Source: Diphasiastrum complanatum
Lineage: Eukaryota; Streptophyta; Lycopodiopsida; Lycopodiales; Lycopodiaceae
Reading direction: 5' to 3'
DNA length: 64,000 nucleotides
Assembly (NCBI GenBank): GCA_029204225.1
Contig: MU832207.1
Span: forward strand, 1 to 64,000
Shown one piece after another: positions 44,886 through 56,297 of the stretch. Each line of letters begins with the position of its first letter. Position 1 is the stretch's first letter. Under the pieces are notes generated by a model. That model ran no database searches and had not been told where the DNA came from. It worked only from the letters and a program-made list of their open reading frames with translations. The position numbers and the translations under genes are program-made.

Positions 44886-45002
44886 CTCATGCTAAACTAA
44901 CTATTGTCTGAAGTTAACCATATTAGTTAAACATCGGGCAAGGCCAGAAACTTGAAAAATGACGACCAGAAGTTACCGGTTTGCATTCTCTCTCTAAAGT
45001 AA

Positions 45003-45043
45003 TTTCTTAAAGGGCCCATTTTGAGCCCATATTTTCCCTAATG
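45003..45043 (-). repeat. right terminal inverted repeat of copy B
   Basis: Contains AAAGGGCCCATTTTG and ends TTCCCTAATG. The same end occurs at 51480-51521 (copy D) and 36168-36210 (MITE). Confidence 0.8.
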
Positions 45044-45699
45044 GATTTCAACTAGTTTAGTCAAGATTGTTCATAGTTTGATAAATTGCCAAATACACAA
45101 TTGAGGCCAATTTTCATATTAGACTTAGAGTTTGACTTTTCAAAGTTATATTAGTCTAAAAGAAATTGAATAAACACTCTTGGAAAGTGTGGGAAACTAT
45201 AGAACACGAGTTTTTGGTAGATTCAATTTGAGTAGTAGAGACATTGAATATAGTCACAATAATAGTAGGGTTTTTCATTATGGAGGGAAACCAAAGTTGA
45301 AAGTTAGGTTTGCACTTGTTATAAAAGGAATTCACTCATGGGAAGAGAACAAATTCTCTCTCTCTCTTATCTCATTTCATGCCTATACATGGTTCTCTTT
45401 GGGTCATATATCCATTGGTGCACTATATTGGTGATATCTTGCAATCTTGTGTGTAGAATGTTTATTTTATGCTATTTTTGGATCCACACGTGTGAAATAA
45501 AATAGCTTACTATTTTTGTATGGACTGAAACTTCATCATATCTTATGGTTGATGTTTGATCATGTTCTTAATGAGTTTGCATCTCTTTCATTAAGTAGAT
45601 GTTGATTTTTTCACATTGGCAAGATTGGTAGAGGTGATCTATTTTTAACCAAAGATTAGGTTATGGATTTGGATCTCAATTGATCCCAAATTCTTCACA
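45044..45699 (+). repeat. 3' LTR of element B (main part)
   Basis: Continues the LTR begun at 40130-40136. It aligns with 33695-34460 throughout, ends ATTCTTCACA, and is followed by 'gaact', comparable to 'aagct' before 33688 if one base was lost. Coding sequence of the split host integrase resumes at once. Confidence 0.9.
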
Positions 45700-46209
45700 G
45701 AACTTTGATGTGTGCTAACTTTTCAATAGGTACTCAAATGAAGACTTGATGATAAGACTTCATTTCAGGTCTTTTCTGGTAAGAGACAAAGCTTGGAGCA
45801 TTTTAAGATCTTTGGTAGTGCTTGCTATGTCAACTCATCTTTTGGATTCTTGAAGGAAATATTTTTTGGCTATAGTGAAGTAAGAAAAGCTTATAGGTTT
45901 TATGTTCCTAATTCAAAGAAAGTTCACATTTCTAAGAATGTTGACTTTGAAGAAGAGAATGTGGATAAGCTTGATGTTGTTGATGTTGATCAATCTAACA
46001 TTTTTTATGGTGATGAAGATGGTTCTTTGGAAGGTGATGGTGGAGATGACTCTCCTAGTCAAGTTCTAAGAAGATCCTCAAGGGAAAGACAAAAGCCATC
46101 TAGGCTTACATATGATGAGAAGGATAAGCAAATTGAAGGTACAAACTTTGCTTTACTCACATGTTTTGGTTCATCTTCTTCTATAGATGATGCTATTCAA
46201 GTGGATGGT
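45700..46209 (+). pseudogene. host copia integrase C-terminus and linker, right fragment
   Basis: LMCANFSIG at 45705 continues the reading interrupted at 33687. MEHFKIFGSACYVNSS and FFGYSEVRKAYRFYVPNSKK are integrase C-terminal blocks. The acidic linker with LRRSSRERQKPSRLTYDEKD and LTCFGSSSSIDDAIQVDG leads towards the RT position. Stops lie in the first 60 bp; thereafter 142 codons are open. The frame is entered at 46210 by a short LTR element. Confidence 0.85.
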
Positions 46210-48533
46210 TTTTACAAGTAGAGGTGAGGAAGTCCTCCAAATCCAAGGTAGAGCCTCCAAATGTCCTCCAAGCAACCTGCAAGCTTCAAGATGCTCCCCA
46301 ACTCCAAGCTAGGATGCCTCCACCTGCAAGTAAGGATCTACAAGCCTCCAAGGATCTCTCCTCCACCTGTGTCCCTACTCTTTAAACACAAAGATAGATA
46401 ACAAGCTGGCCTCAAGTATTCACCACCCAACCATAGCTAGATCCAAGATCCAAGCAAGACCTATCTAGCACCCCCTTGCTAACCATAAACAAATCACAAG
46501 CATACCACAACACATTTACTTCCAATCATTCAATCTTATTGTTTGTAAGCTCAATCCAAGCCTACTATTTGCAAGCTTAATCCAAGCTTAAGAGGAAAAC
46601 ATCAACAAGCTACATTTGCCTTAATCAAAAGCAAAAATGAAAACCAAATCTTTATGTAAACTACAATCAACTAATACAAGCTAATGTTTACATAAAGTTC
46701 CCATTCCAATTCTATTTGTCATTTCAAAAGCAACCAAAGTTTTTACATTTCTCACTATTCTAGATTTCCAAAACCAAGAAACTAGTGTCTAGAAATGGAT
46801 AACTAATGAAGCTTTATGAAAACTTCAATTTTCAGATCTGATTCTCATATTTACAGGTCTAAAAATCAAAACTTCAAAATGACAAAAAAATAGAATTTCA
46901 AAACTTGTTTTATGCACAAAGTTAGACTACCATTCCCTTCCTACATTGTCATCTTCATGAAACTATGAGATATAAAGGTATAACTAATGAAGTTTGAATG
47001 AAAACTTCACTTTTCAGATCTGATTTTCAGATTTACAGGTCTGAAAAACAGAACTTCAAAATGAAAATCAGAACTTCAAACACTTCATTTATGCAAAAAA
47101 AACACTAGTTTTGATCAAAACACATAGCTAGAATCAATCTTTTTGCCAAAAAAAGTTTGTGTATGTAGAGGAAGACTTCCTCTACCTATCCCACAAATCT
47201 TTTTTCAGAACTTTTAAAAACCCAAAGCCCACTTTAAAACCTCTCTAACATTATAAAAAATTAGCCCCTAAACAATTCTATAAGCAGCACTACTCTCTTC
47301 CAAAGAGAACTAGATTCATTGGGTACTTCAACTACAAGCTTCCTACAACTAGAAAAGCCTATAATCTTTCCCAAAAAAAAAAATTAGTTGGTGATCTTAA
47401 TAGAACTTGAAGAAGGTTAGAAACGTTACCATCCTTTGTCTAGCTTTGATACCACTTTTACAAGTAGAGGTGAGGAAGTCCTCCAAATCCAAGGTAGAGC
47501 CTCCAAATGTCCTCCAAGCAACCTGCAAGCTTCAAGATGTCCCCAACTCCAAGCTAGGATGCCTCCACCTGCAAGAAAGGATCTGCAAGCCTCCAAGGAT
47601 CTCTCCTCCACCTGTGTCCCTACTCTTTAAACACAAAGATAGATAACAAGCTGGCCTCAAGTATTCACCACCCAACCATAGCTAGATCCAAGCTCCAAGC
47701 AAGGCCTATCTAGCACCCCCTTGCTAACCATAAACAAATCACAAGTATACCACAACACTCCATAGCATACTCAAGATCCAAACCCTACCTATGTCCAATA
47801 CCATAAGCAAGATCCAAACCTCAAGCATACTACCACAAGAAAGCACTCTACACACTAGTAGCATCAGTAGAGCATAAGCCAAGCAAACAAGAGAGATCTC
47901 TCCTCCCCAATGGGCATCCTACTACCCTCATATAGATGGCCCATGGACCCCTCCAATGCACTATGGAGTTCCATACTCATCCAATGAGAGAGAGAGAAGC
48001 CTAGGGGAGTTAAAGAATCTCCAAGAGCCTCCATAGGCTTATGGAATGTCAAGAGACTTTTTCCATAACCTATGACTCTTTGAATGCCTTTCTTGTGGGA
48101 GTTGGGAACTCAATGGACACTTTAGAAGGGCGCCCTCCTACTAGGTCCCATTGCCCAAGTTGTGCAAGTATACTTTGGTCCTAGACCAATAAAGTGATAT
48201 GGTTCAAGGTTGAGGCCCAAGGTTTAGAAAAATAGTCATCCAATGACTTTCTAACACCTCACTAGGTTCCATACCTCCATCCAAAGCATAGACACCTACC
48301 TGCCCTTAACCAAGGACACTAGTACCTTAATCTAAGGCACCTACTCTTAATAGTAAGGGTACCCCTTATCCAAGGGTCACATGTCCCCATACCTCCAACT
48401 AAGGTATAGTCACTTACCTGCCCTTATCCAAGGGCACATACCCTTAATCCTAAGGGTACCTTGCAATATAGCCCCCAACACTAAATGGACTATTAGGGGT
48501 CTGAAGTACTGCTAGTTACATAGGTATGTAACA
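46210..48533 (-). mobile_element. short non-coding LTR element with 5-bp target duplication
   Basis: The target ATGGT occurs at 46205-46209 and 48534-48538. The right LTR (5' LTR on the minus strand) is 47456-48533, starting TGTTACATAC on the minus strand. It is followed by a primer site TGGTATCAAAGC (reverse at 47443-47454). The left LTR is recognisable only over about 305 bp (46210-46515), nearly identical to 47456-47757. The interior to 47442 contains no gag or pol. It has two ~85-bp direct repeats ('taactaatgaag...cagatctgatt' near 46800 and 46980). Such elements are mobilised by proteins of other copies (TRIM/LARD-like). Confidence 0.8.
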
Positions 48534-48538
48534 ATGGT

Positions 48539-49282
48539 GGCTTTTATGGAATGGAAGCAACTAGTGGATCTGGAAAAGAGGACTTATTCAACAAATTCAA
48601 TGGTCAAGAGGAAGATCAAGAGGTTCATCTTGAAGGAGAAACAACACAGAAGAAAAGGTGGCAATTTGGAGCTAGTCAATAGCATCAAAGAGGAGTCAAG
48701 TGACAAAGATACTTTGGATCTATTTTTGTAGTTGTTTGAAGACTCAATTAAGATCAAGGGAGCAACAAGGAAGCTTTGTTCAAGTTTACTTTACTTGTTC
48801 TATTTCAAGTTTGAGCAATTTCATGCGAATGTGTGCAATTGTCAATATATGGTGAAACTAGTTATATTGTTTTTTATCACTCATTAATGGTCAAGTCATC
48901 AAGTGATGATGATATCTTATGGCAAGATGGAGATGGAGGCTCATTCATGGATTTTCTTGGTGGAGACATATCAAGGAAGGACAAAGATGGAGGAGACACG
49001 CAAGCATTGATTGATTACTGACATTCATTGTCTATTTGCTATTATTTTCTAGAGAGTTCAAAGTTGGAAGCATGAAGGAATCATTGCATTTGCATTCTAT
49101 TTGGTTTTTCATGTTCTAATTACATCTTGATATGTAAAATTGATGTAAGAAATAGTGAAGCATCCAATGGGGACACTATTCTCTATATCAATAATGAAAG
49201 CTATTATAAAACCATAGAAAGAAAGTCTATACTTAGGATGGAGACCATTCCAAAGTTGGATCAAAGTTGTGTGGTAAAACTA
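48539..49282 (+). pseudogene. non-pol module replacing RT and RNase H in the host copia
   Basis: Same arrangement as 39391-40117. The peptides are WKQLVDLEKRTYSTNSMVKR, KGGNLELVNSIKEESSDKDT (stop), YHSLMVKSSSDDDILWQDGD, FLGGDISRKDKDGGDTQAL and RNSEAS. It ends with RKSILRMETIPKLDQSCVV and KLVEEGV against the polypurine tract. The reading is open from about 48833 to 49021 in one frame and is better kept than in element B. The function is unknown. The fact that two differently positioned elements share it suggests it moved as part of a non-autonomous family. Confidence 0.5.
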
Positions 49283-49555
49283 GTTGAAGAGGGAGTGTGA
49301 AAAATATCAACTAGTTTTGTTTAGTCAAGTTGAGTTTATTTGGCAATTTTGAGGCCAATATGTATTTTCAACTTAGAGATAGACTTTATAAACTTAATAA
49401 GGCCCACGAATAGTGAAATTACTATTTTTGGAAGTTGATAAGGTCGACTTTGGACCTACTCTAATTGGTTAGTAGAGATACATTGAATCTAGTCATGCTA
49501 GGTCTAGGTTTGAAAGAGATCTAGAAACTTCCATTAGTAGATAAGCTTGTGTAAG
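49283..49555 (+). repeat. polypurine tract and truncated 3' LTR of host copia
   Basis: GTTGAAGAGGGAG (49283-49295) is followed by TGTGAAAAATATCAACTAG, an LTR start of the same family as 33688 and 61810. The LTR breaks off near 49555, where antisense integrase sequence begins. Confidence 0.75.
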
Positions 49556-49671
49556 AGCATCCAAATAGGGCAAGAAAATCTTGTGTAATCATCTATAAAA
49601 GTATCAAAACAAGTAGCTTCTCCTTTGCTCTTTGAAGAGAAAAAATGAACATCTAAGTGCACAAGCTTGTT
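49556..49671 (-). pseudogene. copia integrase fragment
   Basis: The minus strand reads KLVHLDVHFFSSKSKGEATC and FDTFIDDYTRFSC, the first strands of an integrase core. It is only about 38 codons long, directly followed by an unrelated LTR-primer site, so it is a recombination scrap. Confidence 0.75.
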
Positions 49672-49774
49672 GTGAACTGTTCTTCAGTCTGTTTTTTTGG
49701 TTTCTTGTTCTGAATATTTGTCTCTTGGATTTGATAGCTCTTAAGTTATATCAGCTCCCTGATAGAAGAGAGGA

Positions 49775-50405
49775 GCGCTGATACCACTGATGACAATTGC
49801 TTGAAGCTCGGATGAAGTTTGATTCTGTCTGCTGGTCTACTGCCTGCTAGAACAAATCTACAATCCTCCAAAGAATGGACAGAGATTGCTGACCCACACT
49901 ATAATTTGTTCTAGCATTCAACAAGTTAAAACCAGTATGTGGAATAAAGAATAAATAGCTGGTAATGAATATATAACAATCATACATCAAAGCATTCTAG
50001 ATTATACAACATGTGCATTAAAGCTACTATATTATCAATGATCTCTTTCTCAGAGAGAGCGCTGCATGACAAATCCTCATAGCGCGTCGGCACGAAAGAA
50101 TCTATGTCTTAAGTTGATGTTCCTACTGATTCTCTCAATTTCAATCTACATATATAGATGGGTAGAGAGGACATGTTTAAGTTGATCAGGGATTACAGGA
50201 ATGGCTGGTTACGCACGTCCAATGGTATCCAGATAGTTCGTGGAGTGACATTCTCCTTGTACTTTTTCGATCTCCTTTGTACTTTGAAGCGTGAGGATCC
50301 GCCATCTGTCGATCTTTATGTCTTCTTCGTTGAGTTTCTTTGGGTCCATGAACATTTCATCTTTGTGTTTGGGTGGGTCCCATAGTCCATGAACACTTTA
50401 CCTTT
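49775..50405 (-). repeat. primer site and truncated LTR
   Basis: TGGTATCAGCGC reads on the minus strand at 49775-49786 and the LTR starts at 49791 with the same 4-bp spacer (ctga) as at 3883. Ends such as 'gtccatgaacactttacc' resemble 'tcttgaacactttcgtc' of the LTR at 3883-4822. It is therefore related to that LTR family and truncated on the outer side. The small open frame at 50158-50385 lies inside the LTR and is not a gene. Confidence 0.6.
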
Positions 50406-50499
50406 GGCCAAATATACAAATATGACCAAAATAGTAAAACTAGTTGAAATCTTTCAAAATATTTAGTCATCAAAAATGCACATAACTAGACCAAGGAAA

Positions 50500-51521
50500 A
50501 ACAAGTTTTATTAAACAATTTGGAATCTAACTTGAATGATAATCATACTTGAATGCTTAAATTCTTTTCTTCTGATTGTCATTGTGTAAGGATAATTCAT
50601 CAATATTCGGTATCTTTTTTTTTTTTTTCTTTTCATTATTGTCTTTTTGGTATCTTCTACATCAGCAACAGATTTCAAACTTTCAAATCATAACTTCTTC
50701 AATGACTGTAACATGATCTGGTTTGAGCTTTGAAGACTAGTGATTAGAGTATCTAGTTTTGATATAGAGTCCTTGAGTGCAAAGTTTTCATTTCTAGTGT
50801 GTTGCACATAACGCTGCAATTGTTGACAAGCACATTGTTATTGCTGATTGGCATATGATAGTTGTGCATTATGCATGCCAAAATCTCACAACCTTTGACA
50901 ATATCCAAGTAATCCACTATGTCCTTCAAATACAAATATTGAAAGATGATTGATAGACTTAAAATTTGGACATTCATCGGGACTTGGATCTTCAAGATAA
51001 ATTGTTTCATCTATTCACAAATCCACATGCTTATGATTGTATAGTCTCAAATCTTTAATCAATGTAGAAACATTTTCTACAATTATTGAATTTTCTTTTG
51101 AAAATGAAATATATTCAATAGGAAGTGTAACATGCAAATGGAGCTTTTCCATTGTTGAAAACTATAATATGTCAAAAGATTGATCATCGTACTTGAGATT
51201 TGTACTGGCTATGTTGAGGACACAATTCTCCCTCCTCATAAAGATTTCAAAAGTGCTCATAGTGCCCTTGCTACATATTTTGCAATGAGCATACCAAGAT
51301 TTGAATATGGCAAAGCATGTAGAGAAATTTTGGCTTATGTTATTACAAAGCATGCTTAAGTTTATTGTCCAAAATAACCACACTAGTTAGAATGCGGGCA
51401 ATACTAAAAACTCAAAAAATCACAACCAAACGTTACCAGTTCGCATTTTCTCTCTACATAACCCCTCTCTAAAGTCAAATTTCTTCAAGGGCCCATTTCT
51501 TTTTCCATATTTTCTCTAATG
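50500..51521 (-). pseudogene. DNA-transposon fragment, copy D (transposase-like N-terminus and right end)
   Basis: The minus strand from 51152 reads MEKLHLHVTLPIEYISFSKE and HVDLWIDETIYLEDPSPDE. It continues CPNFKSINHLSIFVFEGHSG, LLGYCQRL (stop), LQRYVQHTRNENFALKDSIS and LQSSNQIMLQSLKKL, colinear with copy B at 44635-43994. The upstream exon trace (YSNLGMLIAKYVARAL) is also present. The right terminus at 51480-51521 (AAGGGCCCATTT...CTCTAATG) matches the TIR of copy B. The part encoding the catalytic core is missing, the break lying near 50500. Copies B and D are clearly different in sequence, so they are not recent duplicates. Confidence 0.65.
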
Positions 51522-52876
51522 CATATTTTGAGTTAGAGATACACTGTCTCTAGGTCGTGCTTCTAAAGGCATGAAAACTATTTATTGGCTAGAGAGTTTG
51601 GTTTTGGCTGATAAAACATCCTTAGGATCATTCTATTAGATAACTAGTGGAAATGTCAACCACCCTTGTAATGGCATGACAAGATAGAGTAGTGGTGCTA
51701 TATCCCCGTGTTGTTGTTTTCTTGAAACCAATCCTCCATTGAAAAAACATGTAACACTTTGATAACATGTTTGAAGATTACGTAGGATCTCATGCAATAG
51801 ACAGATCACAAATACAATCACTATAGCTCAAGCACCTCAAGCTTTCAAAGATGGCACAACAAAAGTAAATGAATTAACAAAGGAAAACATTAGACATAGG
51901 AAACACACAAACTACATGTCCTTGTCAAGTGTCCTAAGCTAGCTTAGCATGGCCAAATTTGATTGACAAATTCAAGACATGTCCTCGAGTATAACAAGTA
52001 TTGTAAATAACAATGTACAACATATTTTACTATGTGTGGCTACTTAACTAATCCAAGTAGCTAGTTGCGGAATGACTAATATGTTGATAGTGGGTCATGC
52101 CTCGGTCACTACCAAATAAAATAGTAAACTAGATAAATAGTGAATCTAATTCAACTATACAATACTACAGTTTTAGACATCAAATACATTAGACTGAATC
52201 TATTTCTTAACAGAATCTATGTTAAAATTTCCAAGGGGTTGAATTTTTAGCTCACAATGGTATATTCCAAGGAGAGGAAGTCTAAATAAAACACTTTTCC
52301 ATTCAAGATATAGACAAACACTTTTCACTTCAATCTCAAAGCTTTGATAATATGAATCTTAGTAAGAAGATTCACCAAATACTTTGCAAGTGCAAGGACT
52401 TTTTTCCAGCTGACACTTTACTAAGTCAACTCCACAACTCATGATGGAAAAATATGAAATTTATTCAAAAACTACAATTTACACAAAACATAATGTCATT
52501 CCCATTTTATCTCTCTTTTTACGGTTTATTTTCATGAAAGAAGTCTAGACTCTAAGGGACTTAGCATTCATACATATGAAATTCTTGTAGTGATAATTCA
52601 CTTTGTACAGCTCCAAGAATACCAACTTACATTTTGTTTTGTTTTTCTTTCTTTAAAACATTATGTACTCGATTTTAAAAGACCATCCCAATGCATGCAT
52701 ATTTAAGCCTCATAGGGTTCTTTAGAAAAGTGCAATAAATTATTATCTATAGTAGTATCTTCTCCTGAAGATGAGGACACTTGCAGATTCATCCTTCTAG
52801 TCTTCTTGGGAGCTATAGCTGTAGATTACTCCTAGGGGCCTTTTGCTTATGAGGCCTCTTAGTGGAGAGGTTAGTC
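51522..52876. other. intergenic, no gene recognised
   Basis: About 1.35 kb of AT-rich sequence with frequent stops on all strands. The first 30 bp ('catattttgagttagagatac') resemble part of the LTR near 49355. Nothing else is recognised. Confidence 0.5.
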
Positions 52877-52881
52877 CTATC

Positions 52882-53718
52882 TGTGAAAAATGCAAAAATA
52901 AGCTTGGTAGAGGCCAAAAATCATGTATATAGGATGATTACACATGTGTGGAGCCTATTCTCACGTGTGAAAATAGTGTACTTGTCATGTACCATAATCA
53001 TATAGGTTTTACATATGATTTAATTCAAGTTCTAGTGGCTAAAAAGGCCAAAAACTAGTTTTCTAGACATATGACACATGGCATCAATTTATTGATTGCA
53101 TGAGTCACATCCTTTGGTCAGGTGTCATATCACATGTGTAGAGGACAGCTTACATGTGTGGAATAAGCTGAAGTAGGCAAATTTTGACTTCTAGAAGATT
53201 TCCAAGTAGATCTCCATATAGAAGGAAAATGGACCAAAAGTGCTCAAAATAGAAGGTTTTGTCCAAGTGTTAGTTTTGCATAATGAATCATCATATGACA
53301 AAGCACCTTCACACATGTGGGATTAGAGGGATGATCAGTACCACGAGCTCCCACTTATTGTATATATAGAGCCACATTTGGCCATAATCAGTGTGAGACA
53401 CCAATCTTGGTTTTGGAAGCAATTTTGAGTGATTCTCTCCATTTGTCTACATTTGTTTTGATTGTTTTGAGGTTCTATCAATGTGTACTTGATTTTCAGG
53501 TTGGAGTCCGTACTCAGACAATGTTTCACACGTGTGAAACCATAAAGTACACTTACCTTCAATTAGTGATTGTTCTTGCTAGGATTTTGTGTCTAGAATT
53601 GATCTAGATTGATCTTAATCTGAAGTAGATTGATAGATCAAGTAATCTAACAACCAATCCCTCTTGAGGATCAGATTAGGATCCACTCACTCTTGGTCTT
53701 TTTTGTACTTTTTCCACA
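52882..53718 (+). repeat. left LTR of element J
   Basis: 837 bp, TG...CA, directly followed by the primer site. Contains several 'cacatgtgtgg' or 'cacgtgtgaa' near-palindromes. A TATA-like 'tgtatatatagagcc' at about 53358 may be the promoter. Confidence 0.93.
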
Positions 53719-53730
53719 TGGTATCAAAGC
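53719..53730 (+). promoter_or_regulatory. primer-binding site of element J
   Basis: TGGTATCAAAGC abuts the LTR end, one base from TGGTATCAGAGC. The leader to about 55380 has no convincing coding frame. Confidence 0.85.
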
Positions 53731-55380
53731 CTAGTACAAGAGGTTTTGGTGAAATTGATAGGGTTAATCCAAATCAAAGCCAAAATTAGCAGTTTTTTGA
53801 AAAAGTAGCCAAATTTTGTGTAGCAAGTTAGATTTGATAGATATCCTCAAAATTTTTGGTCCAGATCTTGTTGTGGGCTGTAGGAACCCTTTTCACACGT
53901 GTGAGACTGTACAGCTCCGGTTTTGACTAAGAAATTTCAAAATTTTATAGAATTTGACTCACATACCCAATTTGAATGATTTTTGGAACAAAATTGAGCA
54001 TTTTCTATAAAGAATCTAATCGTTTGATTAGTTTTTGGATTAGATCAGCCAATAAATTGATGCTTGAATTAGGTGCATTAATTGATTATCTCTGATTTTT
54101 TGAGTGCATGTTGAAGTTGAGAGAGATTTTGCTAGAAATCATAGATTTAGGAGTGATATGCAAGGTGAGAGGTTGAAATCCATTGTACCATCACTCTAGA
54201 TTTGTTCAAGAGTGATAGGGTCATGTTTAGAAGCATCAATTTGCTAGAAAACATCCTTGGATCTATCCTCCAAGTGAAACCTTCGAGAGTTTCTAGTGCA
54301 TATAGAGCATCTGTGCAAATCTTTTGTAGAATTTGACATAGATTGGCTTCAATTGAAAGGTCTAGAAAAGAGATTGAGATCCAAGTCACATTATTCAATC
54401 CTACTCAATTTGTTTTGAGTGTTTGTGAAGTTTGAAAAGAGTCATTAAGGTGTCTATGGCAAATGTGTAGAGAGAGATCCAATTTTCTAAGAGTTCCTTC
54501 CTTTGTAGAAGGCAAGATCTAGAAGCTCATTTTGTGTTGTTATTGGTGGAGAATTTGTATTCTCCTAGGTGATCAAATCTTTCTAAGTGGCATTAGCTCT
54601 TTGAAGCACAATATCTTAGTGAGAAAAATCACAACTTTTGATTTTGAATTTCATTCCAAGTCTTAAAAGGTAGAGTAATTGATGGAATCCAATATGAGTG
54701 ATTGAATTCAATTTATTGAGCAAAAATTGACATAGCATGTATGAAACCCAAATTAGTTCTATTCAACTTTCTTTGTGAGAGTGTGAGGGTCAATTTGTGA
54801 TCCCATTGGATGTCTATAATGAGGAGGAGTCCATATTTGAGTATTCATGCTTGATTGAGATCTTTGTGAATCTCTAGTTGTCTAATTTTTAAGCTTTGTG
54901 AAAAATTAGTGGTTGTCAAATCAAATCAAATTCATTCTAAATCTCAAGAGTGAGATTATTGGGTCAAGAGTGAATCCAAAAGAAGTGATTAAGTTTGATT
55001 TTCATGTGTTTGAAAGAAAACCCATCTTTTGTTCAAGAATCTCAAGTGTTGAGAGAACTAGTCAAGTGAAAAGGAAAATTTAGGTGTCAAATCTTTTTCA
55101 TATCCATTTCAACTTTCAAAAGAAAGAGTCATTGGCAGTTGATGAGTCCAATAGGAGATTGGATCTGATTTCTTTAGTGATTTGATTCAAAGATTGTGTG
55201 CTTTTGTCTTAGTGATCAAAGCAAAGTTTCCAAGTGACTAGTCATTATTGTGAAGATTGATTCTTAGGTTTGTGAGCTAGATCTTTTGTAGATCATTCTA
55301 GATTATTTAAGATGTTCAAATCTAGTCTCTTGAAAGTCACAAATTACATTTGTAGAATCATATCACAGGTTTTTATTCAC

Positions 55381-55680
55381 ATGGCATCAATAGGTGGCAT
55401 CTTATTGAAGGAAAGAAAGAATCCTGAGTGCAACCTTTGTGGCAAGGGAGGATATTTTTTCTCAAGATACTACAAAAAGAAGACCAGTCCATCCAAGAAG
55501 AACCAAAGCAAGGGGGCCACGATGAAGGATGGAGCTTCAAGTTCGAAATGCAAATACAAGAAGGACAAGTCCAAGAGAAGGTGTTTCCTTTGTGGAAAGG
55601 TGAATGAGGCTTGGAGTCTCACAAGGACTTGCAAGATTTGTCTTCAAGAGTCCATCACAACACATGTCAAATCTTTTGAA
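55381..55680 (+). pseudogene. element J Gag-like zinc-knuckle region
   Basis: Met at 55381 (MASIGGILLKERKNPECNLC) resembles the start MASMGGFLLEANE of the Gag at 11302. It then jumps straight to a knuckle, CNLCGKGGYFFSRYYKKK (CX2CX4HX4C with His and last Cys changed to Tyr). A basic stretch and a second half-knuckle CFLCGKVNEAWS follow. Most of the Gag helical domain is deleted. The frame continues into the unknown coding region without a pol-type protease. Confidence 0.6.
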
Positions 55681-56290
55681 ATTTTTCATTTGGAAGTGCA
55701 TTGTTTGGTTCAAGATGCAAAGATAGATGTCACTTTCATGAAAGTAACTTGGATTTATTTTATGTCCTTGGAAAGTATTTTATTATCCAAGAGAAATCAA
55801 TCAAGAATAAGGAGCAATCACAAAATGAAAATAGTTTCATTTATGCTCTCATGTCAACTTATGAAGAACCATTTTGCTTTGAAGAGATTTTTGTATCTCA
55901 AAGGTGGATTAAGGCAATACTAGTTGAGTGTGATGCTTTATAAGATAGCAAAATATATTTTCCTTGTAAGTTTACATTAGTTATGAAGTCAAGGAAATGG
56001 AAATATCTTCATAATGTAGGATCTTTTGGTTTCAATAAGATCATGAATGATGTGTTCATTCATAAAGATGAAAATTGTAAATTTTCAATCTTAAAGGCAA
56101 GTTGTAAACTTCTTATGAGAATAAGTGAAGCATCCAAAGTGGACACTTATGTCCATAAGCAAGTAGTTAGCCTTATTGAGATGAAAATACCTTTTGATTT
56201 CAATATTGGAAAAATCATGCCAAGTTGTGGTGATTTTTGGACTTATGTTTTGAAATTGATTTTAAATCAATTAGAAGGCAAATGGTAATT
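55681..56290 (+). pseudogene. unknown element-encoded protein, first copy
   Basis: FHLEVHCLVQDAKIDVTFMK, VTWIYFMSLESILLSKR, (shift) IQEKSIKNKEQSQNENSFIY and ALMSTYEEPFCFEEIFVSQR are collinear with the intact frame at 59012-58059. Next comes KSRKWKYLHNVGSFGFNKIM, DENCKFSILKASCKLLMRIS and EASKVDTYVHKQVVSLIEMK. The last 20 codons decay at LKLILNQLEG. Two shifts (about 55800 and 55945) break it. No domain is recognised. Confidence 0.6.
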
Positions 56291-56297
56291 TCATCAA

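Larger units (their letters stand above)
40137..45043 (-). mobile_element. TIR DNA transposon (copy B) carrying transposase-like and H3/Ulp1-like genes
   Basis: The ends are inverted. The left reads CATTAGGGGATATTAGAACT then 'caaaatgggccctttg'; the complement of the right end reads CATTAGGGAAAATATGGGCT then 'caaaatgggccctttaag'. The element splits the 3' LTR of element B after its seventh base (TGTAAAA / GATTTC). The host sequence can be rejoined with no extra bases, so a target duplication is absent or obscured. Inside, on the minus strand, are the transposase-like gene (44885-42482) and the fusion gene (42343-40900). A promoter-like region and a short plus-strand frame lie near the left end. 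At 4.9 kb it is decayed and misses the last protease exons. Confidence 0.75.

Noticed and set aside
47407-47646. Three overlapping open frames near the PBS of the short LTR element
   Set aside because: All lie in LTR sequence rich in cctcca repeats; no conserved product and both strands are open by composition.
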